Positions 1 to 10,955 of a DNA stretch of 64,000 bases are shown here, in pieces. The stretch comes from Lelliottia jeotgali (GTDB taxonomy: Bacteria; Pseudomonadota; Gammaproteobacteria; Enterobacterales; Enterobacteriaceae). Position 1 is the first letter of the stretch. Every line of letters begins with the position of its first letter. The notes below the pieces were generated by a model. It saw only the letters and a program-made list of their open reading frames with translations, ran no database searches and was not told the DNA's origin. The position numbers were made by a program, and so were the translations under genes. Location of the stretch: contig CP018628.1 in the NCBI GenBank assembly GCA_002271215.1, forward strand, positions 3,100,001 to 3,164,000. The letters run 5' to 3'.

Positions 1-1317
1 ACGCACGTCGAAATCAATACCGGTCGCACGCAGGCCAGCACCGGTGGTGCCCCACTCCAGCGCTTCTTTCGCGCCGTAAGCCGCAACGCCTTTGGAACGG
101 CCAATCAGAATGGTGTTGCGCAGCGCGGCTTTCTCGTAAGAAGCCAGACGCTTCGGCATCCAGTCGAGGAATTCACGCAGCAAGCGATCCCATCCGCGCG
201 GCAGATCGTGTGCCACACCGCCGATACGGAACCAGGCCGGGTGCATACGGAAACCGGTAATCGCTTCAACCAGATCGTAGATTTTCTGACGGTCGGTAAA
301 CGCGAAGAACACCGGCGTCATCGCCCCGACGTCCTGAATGAACGTGGAGATGTAGAGCAGATGGCTGTTGATACGGAACAGTTCAGAGAGCATGACGCGG
401 ATAACATCAACGCGTTCAGGCACTTTGATACCGGCCAGTTTCTCTACGGCCAGCACGTAAGGCATTTCGTTCACGCAGCCGCCGAGGTACTCGATACGGT
501 CGGTGTACGGAATGTAGCTGTGCCAGGACTGGCGCTCGCCCATCTTCTCAGCACCACGGTGGTGGTAACCGACGTCAGGAACGCAGTCGACAATCTCTTC
601 GCCATCGAGCTGAAGAATAATACGGAATGCACCGTGCGCAGACGGGTGGTTTGGACCGAGGTTGAGGAACATGAAGTCCTCGTTTTCGGTGCCACGCTTC
701 ATGCCCCAATCTTCCGGCTTGAAGGTCAGCGCTTCCATCTCCAGATCCTGTTTGGCTTTGGTCAGCTCAAACGGGTCGAATTCGGTGGCGCGTGCCGGGT
801 AGTCTTTACGCAGCGGGTGGCCGGTCCAGGTCTGCGGCATCATGATGCGCGTCAGGTGCGGGTGGCCATCGAAGGTCATACCGAACATTTCCCAGGTTTC
901 ACGCTCATACCAGTTGGCGTTCGGGAAAAGTTTGGTGATCGTCGGCAGATGCATGTCGTTTTCAGACAATGCCACCTTGAGCATGATATCCCGATTGCGG
1001 TCTATTGAGATCAGGTGGTAGAAAACGGAAAAATCCGCCGCGGGTAAACCGTGACGGTGGGTGCGTAGACGCTCATCCATGCCGTGTAAGTCAAACAGCA
1101 TGACGTAAGGTTTAGGCAGTTTCTTTAAGAACTCTACTGCTTCCAGCAATTGTTCACGCTTGACCCAAACAACGGGTACCCCGGTGCGGGTGGCCTGAAC
1201 AGTAAAGGCATCCGGCCCAAAACGGTTGCGCAGCTCGCCGATGACCGGGTCATCGAGATGATCCCTGGTCTGCCATGCGGCTTCTTGCGCGGTTAAGTCG
1301 GTCATATTGTTCACCAT
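1..1317 (-). CDS. nuoC: NADH-quinone oxidoreductase subunit C/D, 3' end cut off by window
   Basis: Fused NuoCD subunit of respiratory complex I, in the peripheral arm on the cytoplasmic side of the inner membrane, where it lies on the electron path to quinone. The visible 439 codons begin [12 protein letters not shown], cover the whole NuoC-type domain (about residues 1-190, with [10 protein letters not shown] and DYPARATEF) and enter the NuoD 49-kDa-type domain ([18 protein letters not shown]-like region [24 protein letters not shown]). The C and D parts are one reading frame, as in enterics. I chose the first of two in-frame ATGs because it gives the MVNN start of the K-12 protein. About 160 C-terminal codons lie outside the window. 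It is preceded by nuoB and co-transcribed with it. Identification is very secure. Confidence 0.97.
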   Translation of the reverse strand, partial: MVNNMTDLTAQEAAWQTRDHLDDPVIGELRNRFGPDAFTVQATRTGVPVVWVKREQLLEAVEFLKKLPKPYVMLFDLHGMDERLRTHRHGLPAADFSVFYHLISIDRNRDIMLKVALSENDMHLPTITKLFPNANWYERETWEMFGMTFDGHPHLTRIMMPQTWTGHPLRKDYPARATEFDPFELTKAKQDLEMEALTFKPEDWGMKRGTENEDFMFLNLGPNHPSAHGAFRIILQLDGEEIVDCVPDVGYHHRGAEKMGERQSWHSYIPYTDRIEYLGGCVNEMPYVLAVEKLAGIKVPERVDVIRVMLSELFRINSHLLYISTFIQDVGAMTPVFFAFTDRQKIYDLVEAITGFRMHPAWFRIGGVAHDLPRGWDRLLREFLDWMPKRLASYEKAALRNTILIGRSKGVAAYGAKEALEWGTTGAGLRATGIDFDVR

Positions 1318-1407
1318 TGCAAATGGTCCGTGGTGACTGTTAAGCCTGGCTTCGCGCTATTTGTATAGTGATATGCGAAGGTTTTGCTCCAGGCCCACAG
1401 GCGCAAA

Positions 1408-2082
1408 TTAAATTTCGTCAGGCGTACGCAGATTGGTTACTGCAATACGTTCTCCGCGTTTACGCTCGCGCTCAGACTGCATATTGGCGCGATACACGCC
1501 CTGGTCGCCAACCACCCAGGAAAGCGGACGGCGCTCTTTACCGATCGACTCCTGCAGCAGCATCAGCGCCTGCATGTAAGCTTCCGGGCGCGGCGGGCAG
1601 CCAGGGATGTAAACATCCACCGGGATGAACTTATCAACGCCCTGTACGACGGAATAAATGTCGTACATACCGCCCGAGTTTGCACAAGCCCCCATGGAGA
1701 TTACCCATTTCGGCTCGAGCATCTGGTCGTAAAGACGCTGAATAACGGGCGCCATTTTGGTGAAGCAGGTTCCCGCAACCACCATTAGGTCAGCCTGACG
1801 AGGTGATGCACGCAGTACCTCGGCACCAAAACGCGCAACGTCATGCACCGCAGTGAATGACGTCACCATTTCAACGTAGCAGCAAGAAAGACCAAAGTTG
1901 TATGGCCAGATGGAGTTCTTACGACCCCAGTTGACCATATCGTGCATGGCATGTTCGAGCTTGCCCATGTACACGCTTTTGTTGACTTCTTGCTCCAGGG
2001 GATCGGTTACGATCTCCTGTTTTTGCAGGGGGTAACGGTCATTCTCACCGTTAGGATCTATGCGGGTGAGCGTATAATCCAT
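1408..2082 (-). CDS. nuoB: NADH-quinone oxidoreductase subunit B
   Basis: NuoB (PSST homologue) carries iron-sulfur cluster N2, the last electron carrier before quinone in complex I. The cluster ligands are visible: the adjacent Cys67-Cys68 pair in GLSCCYVEM, Cys133 in MGACANSGG and Cys162 in IPGCPPRPE. The protein is 224 residues against 220 in E. coli as I remember it. The extra four lie at about residues 42-49 ([13 protein letters not shown] instead of KLNDMVNWG), outside all ligand motifs. The gene starts 15 bp after nuoA stops and is followed by nuoCD after 90 bp, so it is an internal operon gene. Confidence 0.98.
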   Translation of the reverse strand: MDYTLTRIDPNGENDRYPLQKQEIVTDPLEQEVNKSVYMGKLEHAMHDMVNWGRKNSIWPYNFGLSCCYVEMVTSFTAVHDVARFGAEVLRASPRQADLMVVAGTCFTKMAPVIQRLYDQMLEPKWVISMGACANSGGMYDIYSVVQGVDKFIPVDVYIPGCPPRPEAYMQALMLLQESIGKERRPLSWVVGDQGVYRANMQSERERKRGERIAVTNLRTPDEI

Positions 2083-2097
2083 CTTATTGCCTCGCTG

Positions 2098-2538
2098 TTA
2101 CTGCTGACGATTAGAGTTACTGTTTTCCGGATTAACCAGTTCACGGCGTGAACGCACAGGTGTCCAGTCCAGCGCGCCGATGCGCACCAGATACACCAGG
2201 CCGGCCAGTAGCACTAAAATGAAAATTGCGGCTTCGACAAAGCCAATCCATCCACTTTCGCGGATTGAAGTTGACCATGCGAACAGGTAGAGCGCTTCAA
2301 CGTCGAAGATGACGAAGAACATGGCCACCAGATAGAACTTGGCGGACAGGCGTAAGCGAGCGGTACCTACCGAATCGATACCCGATTCAAATGGGGTGTT
2401 TTTGTGCCTTGCGCGGGCGCGACCGCCCAGGAACCAGCCACCGATTAACATCAGGCAGCACAGACCAATGGCAACGATTAGAAAGATTGCGAATGCCCAA
2501 TGATGAGCGACGACTTCTGTGGATGTTGACATACTCAT
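2098..2538 (-). CDS. nuoA: NADH-quinone oxidoreductase subunit A
   Basis: Small membrane subunit of complex I, 146 residues. Three hydrophobic segments are visible (about residues 15-38, 68-90 and 97-120). The conserved loop PFESGID follows the first segment, and [15 protein letters not shown] lies in the second, with its acidic residues in the membrane. The C-terminus is polar (SNSNRQQ). It is the first gene of the nuo operon in this window, so the operon promoters must lie in the long gap upstream. The start MSMSTSTEV matches the enteric protein. Confidence 0.98.
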   Translation of the reverse strand: MSMSTSTEVVAHHWAFAIFLIVAIGLCCLMLIGGWFLGGRARARHKNTPFESGIDSVGTARLRLSAKFYLVAMFFVIFDVEALYLFAWSTSIRESGWIGFVEAAIFILVLLAGLVYLVRIGALDWTPVRSRRELVNPENSNSNRQQ

Positions 2539-3085
2539 TGCTTACTCATCAAAAGTGATATCTACAGCTCTGCTCTTGCTGGCAGATGGACATCACATCG
2601 ATTCATGGGGAGGAACAAATAACCTTACACCGACTGTCAGAAATGAGACATAGACAGCAAAATGATGTGGTTTTTTACTCCTTTCTATAACCTTTTGTCA
2701 ACTTTAACAAAGGTTTCTTCACATTAAATCACATAGATCGATTCTCATTAACATTTCATGCCCTTTAACCCTGGTGGGTTGATGACTTTACGTCAACTGC
2801 ATGCTGTTGAATCGTGTCCGTTTTGAAGTAAAAGAAATATTACCCCCCTATTTTGACAGGATTTGCTGCTGATTCCTCCCCCTAAATGGGAGTATTTTCT
2901 TGATCTGAGACACGCTTTTGTTAATCCAATCAAAAAAACGGCAACATTTTTGCTGGTTTTTTAACATGAGCGCCTCCTGCAGGGTGTTCAAACGCGCAAT
3001 GGCTAAAATTCAAACAAACACACATAACCACATGAAAATAAAAATCTATTTATAATCACCTTATATTTTATGTCGCTATTTTTGC
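2539..3085. promoter_or_regulatory. nuo operon upstream control region, no gene seen
   Basis: About 550 bp between the nuoA start and the lrhA terminator, AT-rich and without a convincing reading frame. In E. coli the corresponding region carries the nuo promoters controlled by ArcA, NarL, FNR, Fis and IHF. I see an inverted motif around 2779-2798 (TTGATGAC...GTCAA) and several runs of A/T, but I cannot assign a defined promoter or operator with confidence. Confidence 0.5.
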
Positions 3086-3086
3086 C

Positions 3087-3131
3087 AAAAAAAAACCACT
3101 CCGCGAAAAATTCGCTCGAGTGGTTCTTTTT
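3087..3131 (-). terminator. Rho-independent terminator of lrhA
   Basis: The stem ACCACTC (3095-3101) pairs with GAGTGGT (3118-3124) around an A/T-rich loop. On the minus strand the hairpin is followed by a run of eight or more T, about 50 bp beyond the lrhA stop. The other side also has a T run, so it could work in both directions. Confidence 0.85.
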
Positions 3132-3169
3132 TACACTTACAAATTGTTACGAGAATTTTAGGCGCTGGA

Positions 3170-4108
3170 TCACTCAAAATCCCCTTCAACCACCAGGGAA
3201 TCGCCCCCCCCTTCGGGAGTAACATTCTCGAATTGCCACGGATTGTGGTAGTTCACCATCGCTTCAAAGACGATTTTTGCCAGCTCGTTATTGCTGGACG
3301 GATTGTGACACAGCAGGTATTCCGTATCAGGCAAAACGGGCAATCCTTCAGATTTACCTAATACACGTAAATCTGGGCTCATCATCTCAACAGGACGAGC
3401 GGTGACACCAAGGCCCGCTTTAACCGCCGCACGTACCGCAGGCAACGTGGAAGCAACATAAGCCAGTCGCCACGGAATATTCGCTTCATTCAGCGCTGAT
3501 AACACCATATCGCGGAACGGGCTGGGATCATCCAGCAGTACCAGCGGAATAGGTTCACCTTTTTGCAGAACATATTCAGCTGCGCAATACCAGTGCGTCG
3601 GCGACGTTCGCAACGTCAGACAATCAAATTGCCCAGGACGGTGTGCCGTGACAACGAGATCAACTTCATGGTCTTTTAGCATATCAACCATGAACGCATT
3701 TCGTTTGACACTGATGTCCAGCGCAAGCTTCGGATAAACCGAACTGATCCGGTTTAGTAAAAACGGCAATATCGTATCAGTGGATTCATCAGATGCGCCT
3801 AACGTTAAAACGCCCTGAAGATTGCTAAACATTAATGACATACATGCTTCATCATTGAAGCGTAAAATCTTCCGTGCGTAACCCAGTAGCTGGATCCCGT
3901 GCTCAGTTAAGAGCTTATTACGACCGTGGCGCGCAAAGAGTTCTTTGCCCACCAGTTGTTCCAGTCGCTGCATTTGTTGACTGACTGCCGATTGGGTACG
4001 GCAGACAGCGGCTGCAGCGGCAGCAAAGGTATTGAGATCAGCGACCGCAACAAACGTTCTCAGCAGATCGAGGTCGAGATTCATTATCGGACGATTTGCA
4101 TTTATCAT
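3170..4108 (-). CDS. lrhA: LysR-type regulator LrhA (flagella/motility repressor)
   Basis: LysR-family transcription factor of 312 residues. In E. coli it represses flhDC, and so motility and chemotaxis, and it affects rpoS translation and type 1 fimbriae. The winged helix-turn-helix is at about residues 12-70 ([32 protein letters not shown]). The effector domain starts near residue 95 ([20 protein letters not shown]). The start [17 protein letters not shown] matches the K-12 protein in length and position. It stands alone, with its own terminator downstream and a very long AT-rich leader upstream. The family is usually autoregulated. Confidence 0.96.
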   Translation of the reverse strand: MINANRPIMNLDLDLLRTFVAVADLNTFAAAAAAVCRTQSAVSQQMQRLEQLVGKELFARHGRNKLLTEHGIQLLGYARKILRFNDEACMSLMFSNLQGVLTLGASDESTDTILPFLLNRISSVYPKLALDISVKRNAFMVDMLKDHEVDLVVTAHRPGQFDCLTLRTSPTHWYCAAEYVLQKGEPIPLVLLDDPSPFRDMVLSALNEANIPWRLAYVASTLPAVRAAVKAGLGVTARPVEMMSPDLRVLGKSEGLPVLPDTEYLLCHNPSSNNELAKIVFEAMVNYHNPWQFENVTPEGGGDSLVVEGDFE

Positions 4109-4992
4109 ATCTATTCACTTACAAGTTGCTCGTGCGGAGCTGCCCGACCGGCAGACTACATGACAGATAGTTATTGGCTGGTGTATAGCAGAAGTCAGAA
4201 ACAACGTTCCATGACGATAATTTTATTCTCTTAAATGTTCAGGATATTTTGAGGTTTTACTGATTTAGGTAAATTCCATTAAAGAACTTACAAATCACTA
4301 CCCTCTTTTCCCGCAACATGGGCACAGCAGTAAAGGCTTGCCTATCCAGTATAGTAGAGATAATTCTAACAATAACAATCAACTAATTCAGAAAAAGCAG
4401 CGTGAATTACACAGCAATGTAAACATTTCCCTCTTTTCCTGAGACAACATCTTAACCCAAATCCACTTTATTTATAAGTATTATTACACCATTCCTGATT
4501 AATCGATGTTGATTAATGGCTAAACTAATTTTATTAAAATTAACGAAAGTTAAGATTTACGCACCATTAATAAATAAAAATTAATTTAGAATAGGTTTAT
4601 CCATTAATAATGCTTAACATTATTTTCACACGCGTAACCTTAAGCAAAATCGGACATTCACCAAAGATATTAAGAAGCATTCCGGTTTTACGAAAGATAC
4701 CAGATGAAATCATTGCAATATCATCGTTTCTCGCGCGCAGCCTCTGATTTTATCAGGGTAAAATACAACAAATCCATCAACAAACAAAATAATAAACTAC
4801 CAAAGATGACTATCACGGCGCTATTGACGACAAAATAAGCTCATCTCCAGACAAATAGATTACCTCTCGTTTTCGCATTCCGGCAAAATCTTCTTCTGTA
4901 CACCCTTCAAAACACCGCGCGGTGGGAGTACATTGTTCCGTGCTGACTTCCACGGCAGGGAGTGGCAATAACAGCTAAAAGGTCAACGATTC
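4109..4992. promoter_or_regulatory. 884-bp AT-rich divergent region between lrhA and alaA, no gene seen
   Basis: No open frame here resembles a protein. The part at about 4440-4640 is extremely AT-rich, with repeated TTAAT/ATTAA words and two copies of CCATTAATAA (4563-4572 and 4600-4609). It must contain the lrhA promoter and its long mRNA leader on one strand and the alaA promoter on the other. In E. coli alaA responds to Lrp and alanine, and lrhA is autoregulated. I cannot place individual sites. The composition suits H-NS or Lrp binding, which is inference. Confidence 0.5.
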
Positions 4993-6207
4993 ATGTCCCC
5001 AATCGAAAAATCCAGCAAATTAGATAACGTCTGTTACGACATCCGCGGTCCGGTTCTCAAAGAGGCAAAACGCCTGGAAGAGGAAGGCAATAAGGTCCTG
5101 AAACTCAACATTGGTAACCCTGCGCCATTTGGCTTTGACGCGCCGGATGAGATCCTGGTTGATGTGATCCGTAACTTGCCCACTGCGCAAGGCTACTGTG
5201 ATTCAAAAGGTCTTTATTCCGCCCGTAAAGCCATCATGCAGCATTACCAGGCCCGTGGGATGCGCGATGTCACCGTTGAAGATATCTATATCGGCAACGG
5301 CGTTTCCGAACTGATCGTGCAGGCCATGCAGGCTTTGCTGAACAGCGGTGACGAGATGCTGGTACCTGCGCCGGACTATCCGCTGTGGACTGCCGCCGTA
5401 TCCCTTTCCAGCGGCAAAGCGGTGCACTACCTGTGCGACGAATCGGCTGACTGGTTCCCTGATCTTGACGATATCCGTGCGAAAATTACCCCACGTACGC
5501 GCGGCATCGTCATTATCAACCCGAATAACCCAACGGGTGCGGTGTATTCCAAAGAGCTGTTAATGGAGATCGTCGAGATCGCCCGTCAGCACAACCTGAT
5601 CATCTTTGCCGATGAGATTTACGACAAGATCCTCTACGACGCCGCACAGCATCACTCTATCGCCACGTTGGCCCCGGATCTGCTGACCGTGACCTTTAAC
5701 GGCTTGTCGAAAACCTACCGCGTGGCCGGGTTCCGTCAGGGCTGGATGGTACTGAACGGTCCGAAAAAACACGCCAAAGGCTACATCGAAGGGCTGGAAA
5801 TGCTCGCGTCGATGCGCCTGTGCGCCAACGTTCCGGCGCAGCATGCCATTCAGACAGCGCTTGGCGGCTACCAGAGCATCAGCGAATTTATCGTGCCGGG
5901 CGGTCGCCTGTACGAGCAGCGTAACCGCGCGTGGGAACTGATTAACGATATTCCTGGCGTCTCCTGCGTGAAACCTAACGGCGCGCTCTATATGTTCCCG
6001 AAAATTGACGCTAAACGTTTCAATATTCACGATGACCAGAAAATGGTGCTGGATTTCCTGTTGCAGGAAAAAGTGCTACTGGTTCAGGGAACCGCGTTTA
6101 ACTGGCCGTGGCCAGACCACGTGCGTATCGTCACTCTGCCGCGCGAGGATGATCTGGAAATGGCGATTAGCCGGTTCGGACGATTCCTCTCCGGTTATCA
6201 TCAGTAA
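4993..6207 (+). CDS. alaA: Glutamate-pyruvate aminotransferase AlaA
   Basis: Cytoplasmic PLP enzyme that makes L-alanine from pyruvate and glutamate; it is one of the main alanine-forming transaminases of enterics. It is a fold-type I class I/II aminotransferase of 404 residues. PLP-binding signals are the Schiff-base lysine Lys240 in [28 protein letters not shown] with the substrate-contacting Asn, and [12 protein letters not shown] with the Asp that contacts the pyridine ring. The start is preceded by AAAGGTC at good spacing. yfbR follows after 94 bp. The paralogue alaC lies at the other end of this window. Confidence 0.97.
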   Translation: MSPIEKSSKLDNVCYDIRGPVLKEAKRLEEEGNKVLKLNIGNPAPFGFDAPDEILVDVIRNLPTAQGYCDSKGLYSARKAIMQHYQARGMRDVTVEDIYIGNGVSELIVQAMQALLNSGDEMLVPAPDYPLWTAAVSLSSGKAVHYLCDESADWFPDLDDIRAKITPRTRGIVIINPNNPTGAVYSKELLMEIVEIARQHNLIIFADEIYDKILYDAAQHHSIATLAPDLLTVTFNGLSKTYRVAGFRQGWMVLNGPKKHAKGYIEGLEMLASMRLCANVPAQHAIQTALGGYQSISEFIVPGGRLYEQRNRAWELINDIPGVSCVKPNGALYMFPKIDAKRFNIHDDQKMVLDFLLQEKVLLVQGTAFNWPWPDHVRIVTLPREDDLEMAISRFGRFLSGYHQ

Positions 6208-6301
6208 TCCTCCATCAGGCTGCCATCGGCAGCCTGATTTGCATCTTGCCTCCCCTCGCCGCACAATGAACGCTGTCGCAGTGCAAGACAAAAGGTATTC
6301 T

Positions 6302-6901
6302 ATGAGTCAAAGTCATTTCTTCGCCCACCTCTCCCGCCTGAAACTCATTAACCGCTGGCCGCTGATGCGCAACGTGCGCACCGAAAACGTGTCGGAACAC
6401 AGTTTGCAGGTGGCGATGGTTGCTCACGCCCTGGCCGCGATCAAAAACCGTAAATTCAACGGGCAGGTTAATCCTGAACGTATCGCCCTGCTGGCGATGT
6501 ACCACGACGCTTCTGAAGTCCTGACCGGGGATTTACCGACACCGGTGAAATATTTCAACTCGCAGATTGCGCAGGAATATAAGGCTATTGAGAAGATAGC
6601 CCAACAGAAGCTGGTCGATATGGTGCCGGAAGAGCTGCGGGATATTTTTGCCCCACTGATTGATGAACATCAGTGCAGTGAAGAGGAAAGATTGCTGGTG
6701 AAACAGGCGGATGCCCTGTGCGCTTATCTTAAATGTCTGGAAGAGCTGTCTGCCGGAAATAACGAGTTTCTGCTGGCGAAAACGCGGCTGGAAAAAACCC
6801 TGGAGCAGCGCCGTAGCGCAGAGATGGATTACTTCATGGAGGTGTTTGTCCCAAGCTTCCATCTGTCGCTGGACGAGATTAGCCAGGATTCACCGCTTTA
6901 A
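6302..6901 (+). CDS. yfbR: 5'-deoxynucleotidase YfbR (HD domain)
   Basis: Metal-dependent 5'-deoxyribonucleotidase that dephosphorylates dAMP and other deoxynucleoside monophosphates; in E. coli it takes part in dUMP formation in an alternative dTMP route. It is 199 residues with HD-domain ligands His33 (ENVSEHSLQ) and His68-Asp69 (AMYHDASEV), and a later Asp in [11 protein letters not shown]. The frame is open further upstream, but only the ATG with AGGT about seven bases before it gives the family length and the [15 protein letters not shown] start. It is probably transcribed with alaA. A REP pair follows. Confidence 0.96.
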   Translation: MSQSHFFAHLSRLKLINRWPLMRNVRTENVSEHSLQVAMVAHALAAIKNRKFNGQVNPERIALLAMYHDASEVLTGDLPTPVKYFNSQIAQEYKAIEKIAQQKLVDMVPEELRDIFAPLIDEHQCSEEERLLVKQADALCAYLKCLEELSAGNNEFLLAKTRLEKTLEQRRSAEMDYFMEVFVPSFHLSLDEISQDSPL

Positions 6902-6910
6902 TCATCTGTT

Positions 6911-6990
6911 GTGCCCGGCGGCGCTACGCTTGCACGGGCCTACAAAACACCCAAATGTAGGCCGGGTAAGGCGCAGCCGCCACCCGGCAC
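6911..6990. repeat. REP (BIME-like) pair after yfbR
   Basis: Two inverted GC-rich REP units (GCCCGGCGGCGCTACGCTTG... and ...AGGCGCAGCCGCCACCCGGC) separated by a short A-rich spacer, lying between two convergent genes. They have the palindromic form of enteric REP elements. Confidence 0.85.
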
Positions 6991-6997
6991 ACCGATG

Positions 6998-8830
6998 TCA
7001 AAACGGGAACAGCACCGGAATTAACACTACGCATACCAGCATCACCAGAATCGTGAACGGCACGCCAAGCTTCACGAAATCGCTGAATTTATAGTTCCCC
7101 GGCCCCAGCACCAGCGTATTTACCGGTGAAGATACTGGCGTCATAAACGCCGCCGATGCAGCCATCGCCACCATCATGGCAAACGGATACGGTGAGACGC
7201 CCATCGATTTTGCCATCGCCAGTGCTATCGGCGCCATTAGCACCGCCGTCGCGGTATTGGAAATAAACAGTCCGATACTCGCGCACATCACAAACAGGCA
7301 AATCAACATCATGTACGGGCCGTAACCCCCGCCGACGTCCATCAGCCCTTTCACGACCAAATCCACGCCGCCAGTTTTTTGCAGTGCCAGCGCGAAAGGC
7401 ATCATCCCGACGATCAGAATAATGCTTGGCCAGTGAATGGCTTTATAAGCACTTTCCGCGTCGATACAGCGGAATTTACCCATTAGCAAGCAGGCAATAA
7501 TGGCCGCTATCGGGTTGGGAATTTCATCGGTGAGCATCAGCGCGACCATCAGCACCAGACAGAAAATAGCGTGTGGAGCCTGGCTGTGAGCGGGTGATGC
7601 GTCACTCTCTTCAATGGGCATATTTAGCACCACAAAATCGCGCCCTTTTTGCCCGAGCTGGCTGATAAGCTTCCAGTTGCCGACCACCAGGAAGATATCA
7701 CCCAATTGCAGCGGCTCATCCACCACCGCCCCTTCCATCGCGACACCGTCGCGCTTCAGCCCGACAACGTTCAGACCGTAACGAGTTCGAAAGCCGATTT
7801 CGCGAACGGTTTTGCCCAGCAGTTCAGATTCAGGAATCAGCGAGACTTCCGCCATCCCCACGTCCAATGCCTGGTCAGAGAAATATTCACCGCGCAGCAC
7901 CATCGGCTCAAGCAGCTGTTCCGTGCAAAACTCGCGCAAATCGACCTCCGCCGTCGACATGTCGATCAGCAAGACGTCGCGGGCACGGAATTCTGATACG
8001 CCGTTCACGTTGACAATGACCCGACGGAACCGCCGCCAGCGCTCAACCCCAATGATATTCGCGCCGTAGCGCTCACGCAGTTTGAGATCGTCAAGACGCT
8101 GACCAATCAGCGGTGAACCGGGGCGGATTGCCAGACGACGCGCGCGTCCGGTGAGGCGATACTCTTTGATCAAATCGCGGAAAGTGCGACGACGCCAGCC
8201 ATCGACTTTTTTGTGTTGTGTATCGCCCTTCAGCGCAAAGCGGGTCAGCAGCATGTAAACCACGCCAAGCACCAGCACCACCAGTCCAATTGGCGTTACG
8301 CTGAAAAAGCTAAATCCGGCGTAGCCTTCACGCAGCAGTTCACTGTTGACCACCAGGTTTGGCGGCGTGGCGACGAGAGTCATCATGCCACTGATTAACC
8401 CGGCAAAACTGAGTGGCATCATCAGGCGCGAAGGCGATATTTCCATACGCATCGAGACGCTTAATACCACCGGAATAAAGATCGCGACCACGCCGGTCGA
8501 GCTCATGAATGCACCAAGTCCGGCGACCGTCACCATGAGATAAACAAGCATTTTGGTTTCGCTGCTGCCCGCCACTTTTACCAGCCATGCCCCCATCACC
8601 GTGGCAACGCCGGTACGTACCAGCCCATCACCGATGATAAACAGCGCGGCAATCAAAATAACGTTGGGATCGCTAAAACCAGAAAAAGCTTCGGGAAGGG
8701 TCAAGGTACCGCTGAGGACAAATGCGACGATCACCAGCAAAGCAACGGCGTCCATGCGCACTTTGCCAGTTGCAAAGAGAATGATGGCGATAGCAAGCAG
8801 GCTGAGCACCCAAATCAGTTCACCGTTCAC
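6998..8830 (-). CDS. yfbS: Inner-membrane anion permease with two TrkA-C domains, YfbS
   Basis: Predicted secondary transporter of 610 residues. Hydrophobic segments run over residues 1-200 and about 415-610. Between them lie two cytosolic TrkA-C/RCK-C-like modules (about 225-300 and 315-395, each with an [11 protein letters not shown] or [12 protein letters not shown] type start). This layout is that of the DASS/CitMHS-like permease group (the YfbS and SLC13-like branch). The pair of motifs [12 protein letters not shown] and [12 protein letters not shown] in the two halves fits inverted repeats. The substrate is not established and I do not infer one. The product is probably monocistronic. 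The ATG start gives the K-12 length. Confidence 0.93.
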   Translation of the reverse strand: MNGELIWVLSLLAIAIILFATGKVRMDAVALLVIVAFVLSGTLTLPEAFSGFSDPNVILIAALFIIGDGLVRTGVATVMGAWLVKVAGSSETKMLVYLMVTVAGLGAFMSSTGVVAIFIPVVLSVSMRMEISPSRLMMPLSFAGLISGMMTLVATPPNLVVNSELLREGYAGFSFFSVTPIGLVVLVLGVVYMLLTRFALKGDTQHKKVDGWRRRTFRDLIKEYRLTGRARRLAIRPGSPLIGQRLDDLKLRERYGANIIGVERWRRFRRVIVNVNGVSEFRARDVLLIDMSTAEVDLREFCTEQLLEPMVLRGEYFSDQALDVGMAEVSLIPESELLGKTVREIGFRTRYGLNVVGLKRDGVAMEGAVVDEPLQLGDIFLVVGNWKLISQLGQKGRDFVVLNMPIEESDASPAHSQAPHAIFCLVLMVALMLTDEIPNPIAAIIACLLMGKFRCIDAESAYKAIHWPSIILIVGMMPFALALQKTGGVDLVVKGLMDVGGGYGPYMMLICLFVMCASIGLFISNTATAVLMAPIALAMAKSMGVSPYPFAMMVAMAASAAFMTPVSSPVNTLVLGPGNYKFSDFVKLGVPFTILVMLVCVVLIPVLFPF

Positions 8831-8870
8831 AACATATCCTTGTCAGGGAAAGGGAAGGAAATTTTGCCAT

Positions 8871-8895
8871 AAAAAAGCCCCAACAATGTGGGGCT
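8871..8895 (-). terminator. Terminator after hxpA
   Basis: The hairpin AGCCCC (8876-8881) / GGGGCT (8890-8895) has loop AACAATGT and is followed on the minus strand by TTTTTT. It lies 12 bp beyond the hxpA stop and separates that transcript from yfbS. Confidence 0.88.
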
Positions 8896-8906
8896 AAATC
8901 ATGGGA

Positions 8907-9566
8907 TTACATTTTCAGGGAGACAGTTACATTTCCGTCTGACGCTTTATGAACCGCAAGCGAAGCAAGCGACGTGAGCACAAAGTCCACCTCATCAAGC
9001 CGGGGCGAACCGGCCGGAACATTCACGGCAATCACATGACTTCCGGCGTTAAGTCCTGCCAGAACGCCTGCAGCGGCGTCTTCCACCACTACGCAATCAG
9101 CCGGATGAATACCCAGCAGTTCTGCGCCCAATAAGAAGGCATCCGGTTCCGGTTTGCCACGCTTCACACGCTCTGCGGTGACAAACACTTCAGGCGTCGG
9201 CAGGCCTGCCGCCTTGTGGCGTGCGTGGGCAACAGGAATCGAACCCGAGGTCACGATAGCCCAGGGGATCTGCATTTCATCAAGATGCTGGAGCAGCTCA
9301 AGCGCGCCCGGGAGCGCCGCAATACCTTCAACATCTGTCGCTTCGATCTGCTCCAGATACTTGAACTCCGCCTGAACCTCTTCTTCGCTTCTGCCCGGTA
9401 AGAAGTGTCGTAACGACGTAATGGCCTGTTTGCCGTGGATGAAATTCAATACTTCCTGATGGTCAATGCCATGCCTGTCGGCCCAATGGCACCACGAGCG
9501 CTCGACGACCGGCAGCGAATCCACCAGCGTACCGTCCAGATCAAACAGAAAACCTTTACACTGCAC
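8907..9566 (-). CDS. hxpA: HAD-superfamily sugar phosphatase HxpA (YfbT)
   Basis: Haloacid dehalogenase-like phosphatase of 219 residues; the E. coli enzyme hydrolyses hexose phosphates and related sugar phosphates. HAD motif I is FDLDGTLVDS with nucleophile Asp9 and acid/base Asp11. Motif II is IVTSGS, motif III the Lys in ERVKRGKPEPDAF, and motif IV VVVEDAAAGV. I chose a GTG start because GAGGGG stands six bases upstream and the protein then begins VQCKGF like MRCKGF of K-12; longer in-frame starts would run into the end of yfbU. The gene starts 10 bp after yfbU stops, so the two are co-transcribed. Confidence 0.93.
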   Translation of the reverse strand: MQCKGFLFDLDGTLVDSLPVVERSWCHWADRHGIDHQEVLNFIHGKQAITSLRHFLPGRSEEEVQAEFKYLEQIEATDVEGIAALPGALELLQHLDEMQIPWAIVTSGSIPVAHARHKAAGLPTPEVFVTAERVKRGKPEPDAFLLGAELLGIHPADCVVVEDAAAGVLAGLNAGSHVIAVNVPAGSPRLDEVDFVLTSLASLAVHKASDGNVTVSLKM

Positions 9567-9576
9567 ATTCACCCCC

Positions 9577-10158
<582 letters not shown>

Positions 10159-10162
10159 TCAA

Positions 10163-10618
10163 TCACAAGTCATCGAGGAATGTTTTATCAAGTTGCTTGA
10201 AAGCGCGCTTGAGCGTATCCGCTAACGCCTGGTAATCCGGTTTGCCTTCCACCGGGGCCAGCGCCTGCCCTGCTTCCTGAAGTTTCCCGCGCACTTCATA
10301 AAACCAGTGTAAAATAGTAGGTGGCAGCGGCGTGACTGAACGTTTGCCCAGCCACCACAGCCCTTGCATCGGCAACGTAAGCGCAAACAGCGCCGTCGCC
10401 ACGGCCGGGCCGAGTTGACCGCCCAGCGCAATCTGCCAGCAAAGCGTAAACACAGCGATCGGCGGCATAAAGCGAATCGCATAACGGGTAATGCGAATCA
10501 CGCGATTATCGATAAACACTGGCGCAAGGCGCTTTTCCAGAGGCCACGTCTTTGCGTAGAGCTGGCCCCGACGAAACAGACTAAAGAAGCTCACGGAGGG
10601 GTTTTCTGGTGTCGACAT
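10163..10618 (-). CDS. yfbV: Membrane protein YfbV (UPF0208), macrodomain insulation factor
   Basis: Protein of 151 residues with two adjacent hydrophobic segments (about residues 43-66 and 68-90, joined by GGQLGPAV) and a soluble C-terminal half ending [16 protein letters not shown]. In E. coli YfbV was reported to insulate the left flank from the Ter macrodomain set up by MatP; how it does so is not clear. It has its own promoter region shared with divergent ackA and its own terminator. The full-length match to the K-12 protein makes the identity firm. Confidence 0.94.
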   Translation of the reverse strand: MSTPENPSVSFFSLFRRGQLYAKTWPLEKRLAPVFIDNRVIRITRYAIRFMPPIAVFTLCWQIALGGQLGPAVATALFALTLPMQGLWWLGKRSVTPLPPTILHWFYEVRGKLQEAGQALAPVEGKPDYQALADTLKRAFKQLDKTFLDDL

Positions 10619-10784
10619 GGCTGTACCTCAACTTCACATATAAAAATTAAAATTTTCGTGCAAATCCACAACAAGCCATGACAACGTTCAAAATATTTTG
10701 TCATCGCTACCCAGTATCGGGTATTCTGTGCCAGCCTGATTGGGCCTTAGACGAGAATCGTTAACTCGTCAAATTATCGCATAT

Positions 10785-10819
10785 TATGCCATTGTCTGAA
10801 AATCGTTCAAAATGGCATA
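10785..10819. repeat. Perfect 9-bp inverted repeat upstream of ackA (first of two)
   Basis: TATGCCATT (10785-10793) and AATGGCATA (10811-10819) are exact reverse complements separated by 17 bases. No T run follows, so it does not look like a terminator. It could be an operator or an mRNA leader stem. Confidence 0.7.
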
Positions 10820-10838
10820 GCATCATATGGATTTCTTT

Positions 10839-10869
10839 CATCATGCCAGAAAGTTGGTTTGGCATGATG
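10839..10869. repeat. Perfect 9-bp inverted repeat upstream of ackA (second of two)
   Basis: CATCATGCC (10839-10847) and GGCATGATG (10861-10869) are exact reverse complements with a 13-base loop. It shares the TGCC/GGCA core with the first repeat and lies 20 bp from it. Confidence 0.7.
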
Positions 10870-10955
10870 TTAATCATAAATGTCTGGGTCATCTTGCGCT
10901 ACGCTACGAGACTCACTGACGTTTTTTTAGCCACGTATCAATTATAGGTACTTCC

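Larger units (their letters stand above)
10619..10955. promoter_or_regulatory. Divergent yfbV/ackA promoter and leader region
   Basis: 337 bp without a gene. It holds two inverted repeats described separately (10785-10819 and 10839-10869) and a TTTTTTT run just before the ackA ribosome binding site. The ackA promoters must lie here. In E. coli ackA-pta responds to oxygen through ArcA/FNR, but I could not place those sites reliably. Confidence 0.55.

Noticed and set aside
1368..1788. Open frames of 86 and 134 residues opposite nuoB
   Set aside because: They lie on the reverse of nuoB, with no start signals and no protein-like composition.
2930..2960. FNR-like TTGAT...ATTAA motif upstream of nuoA
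   Set aside because: The spacer is three rather than four bases, so the half-sites do not fit the FNR consensus.
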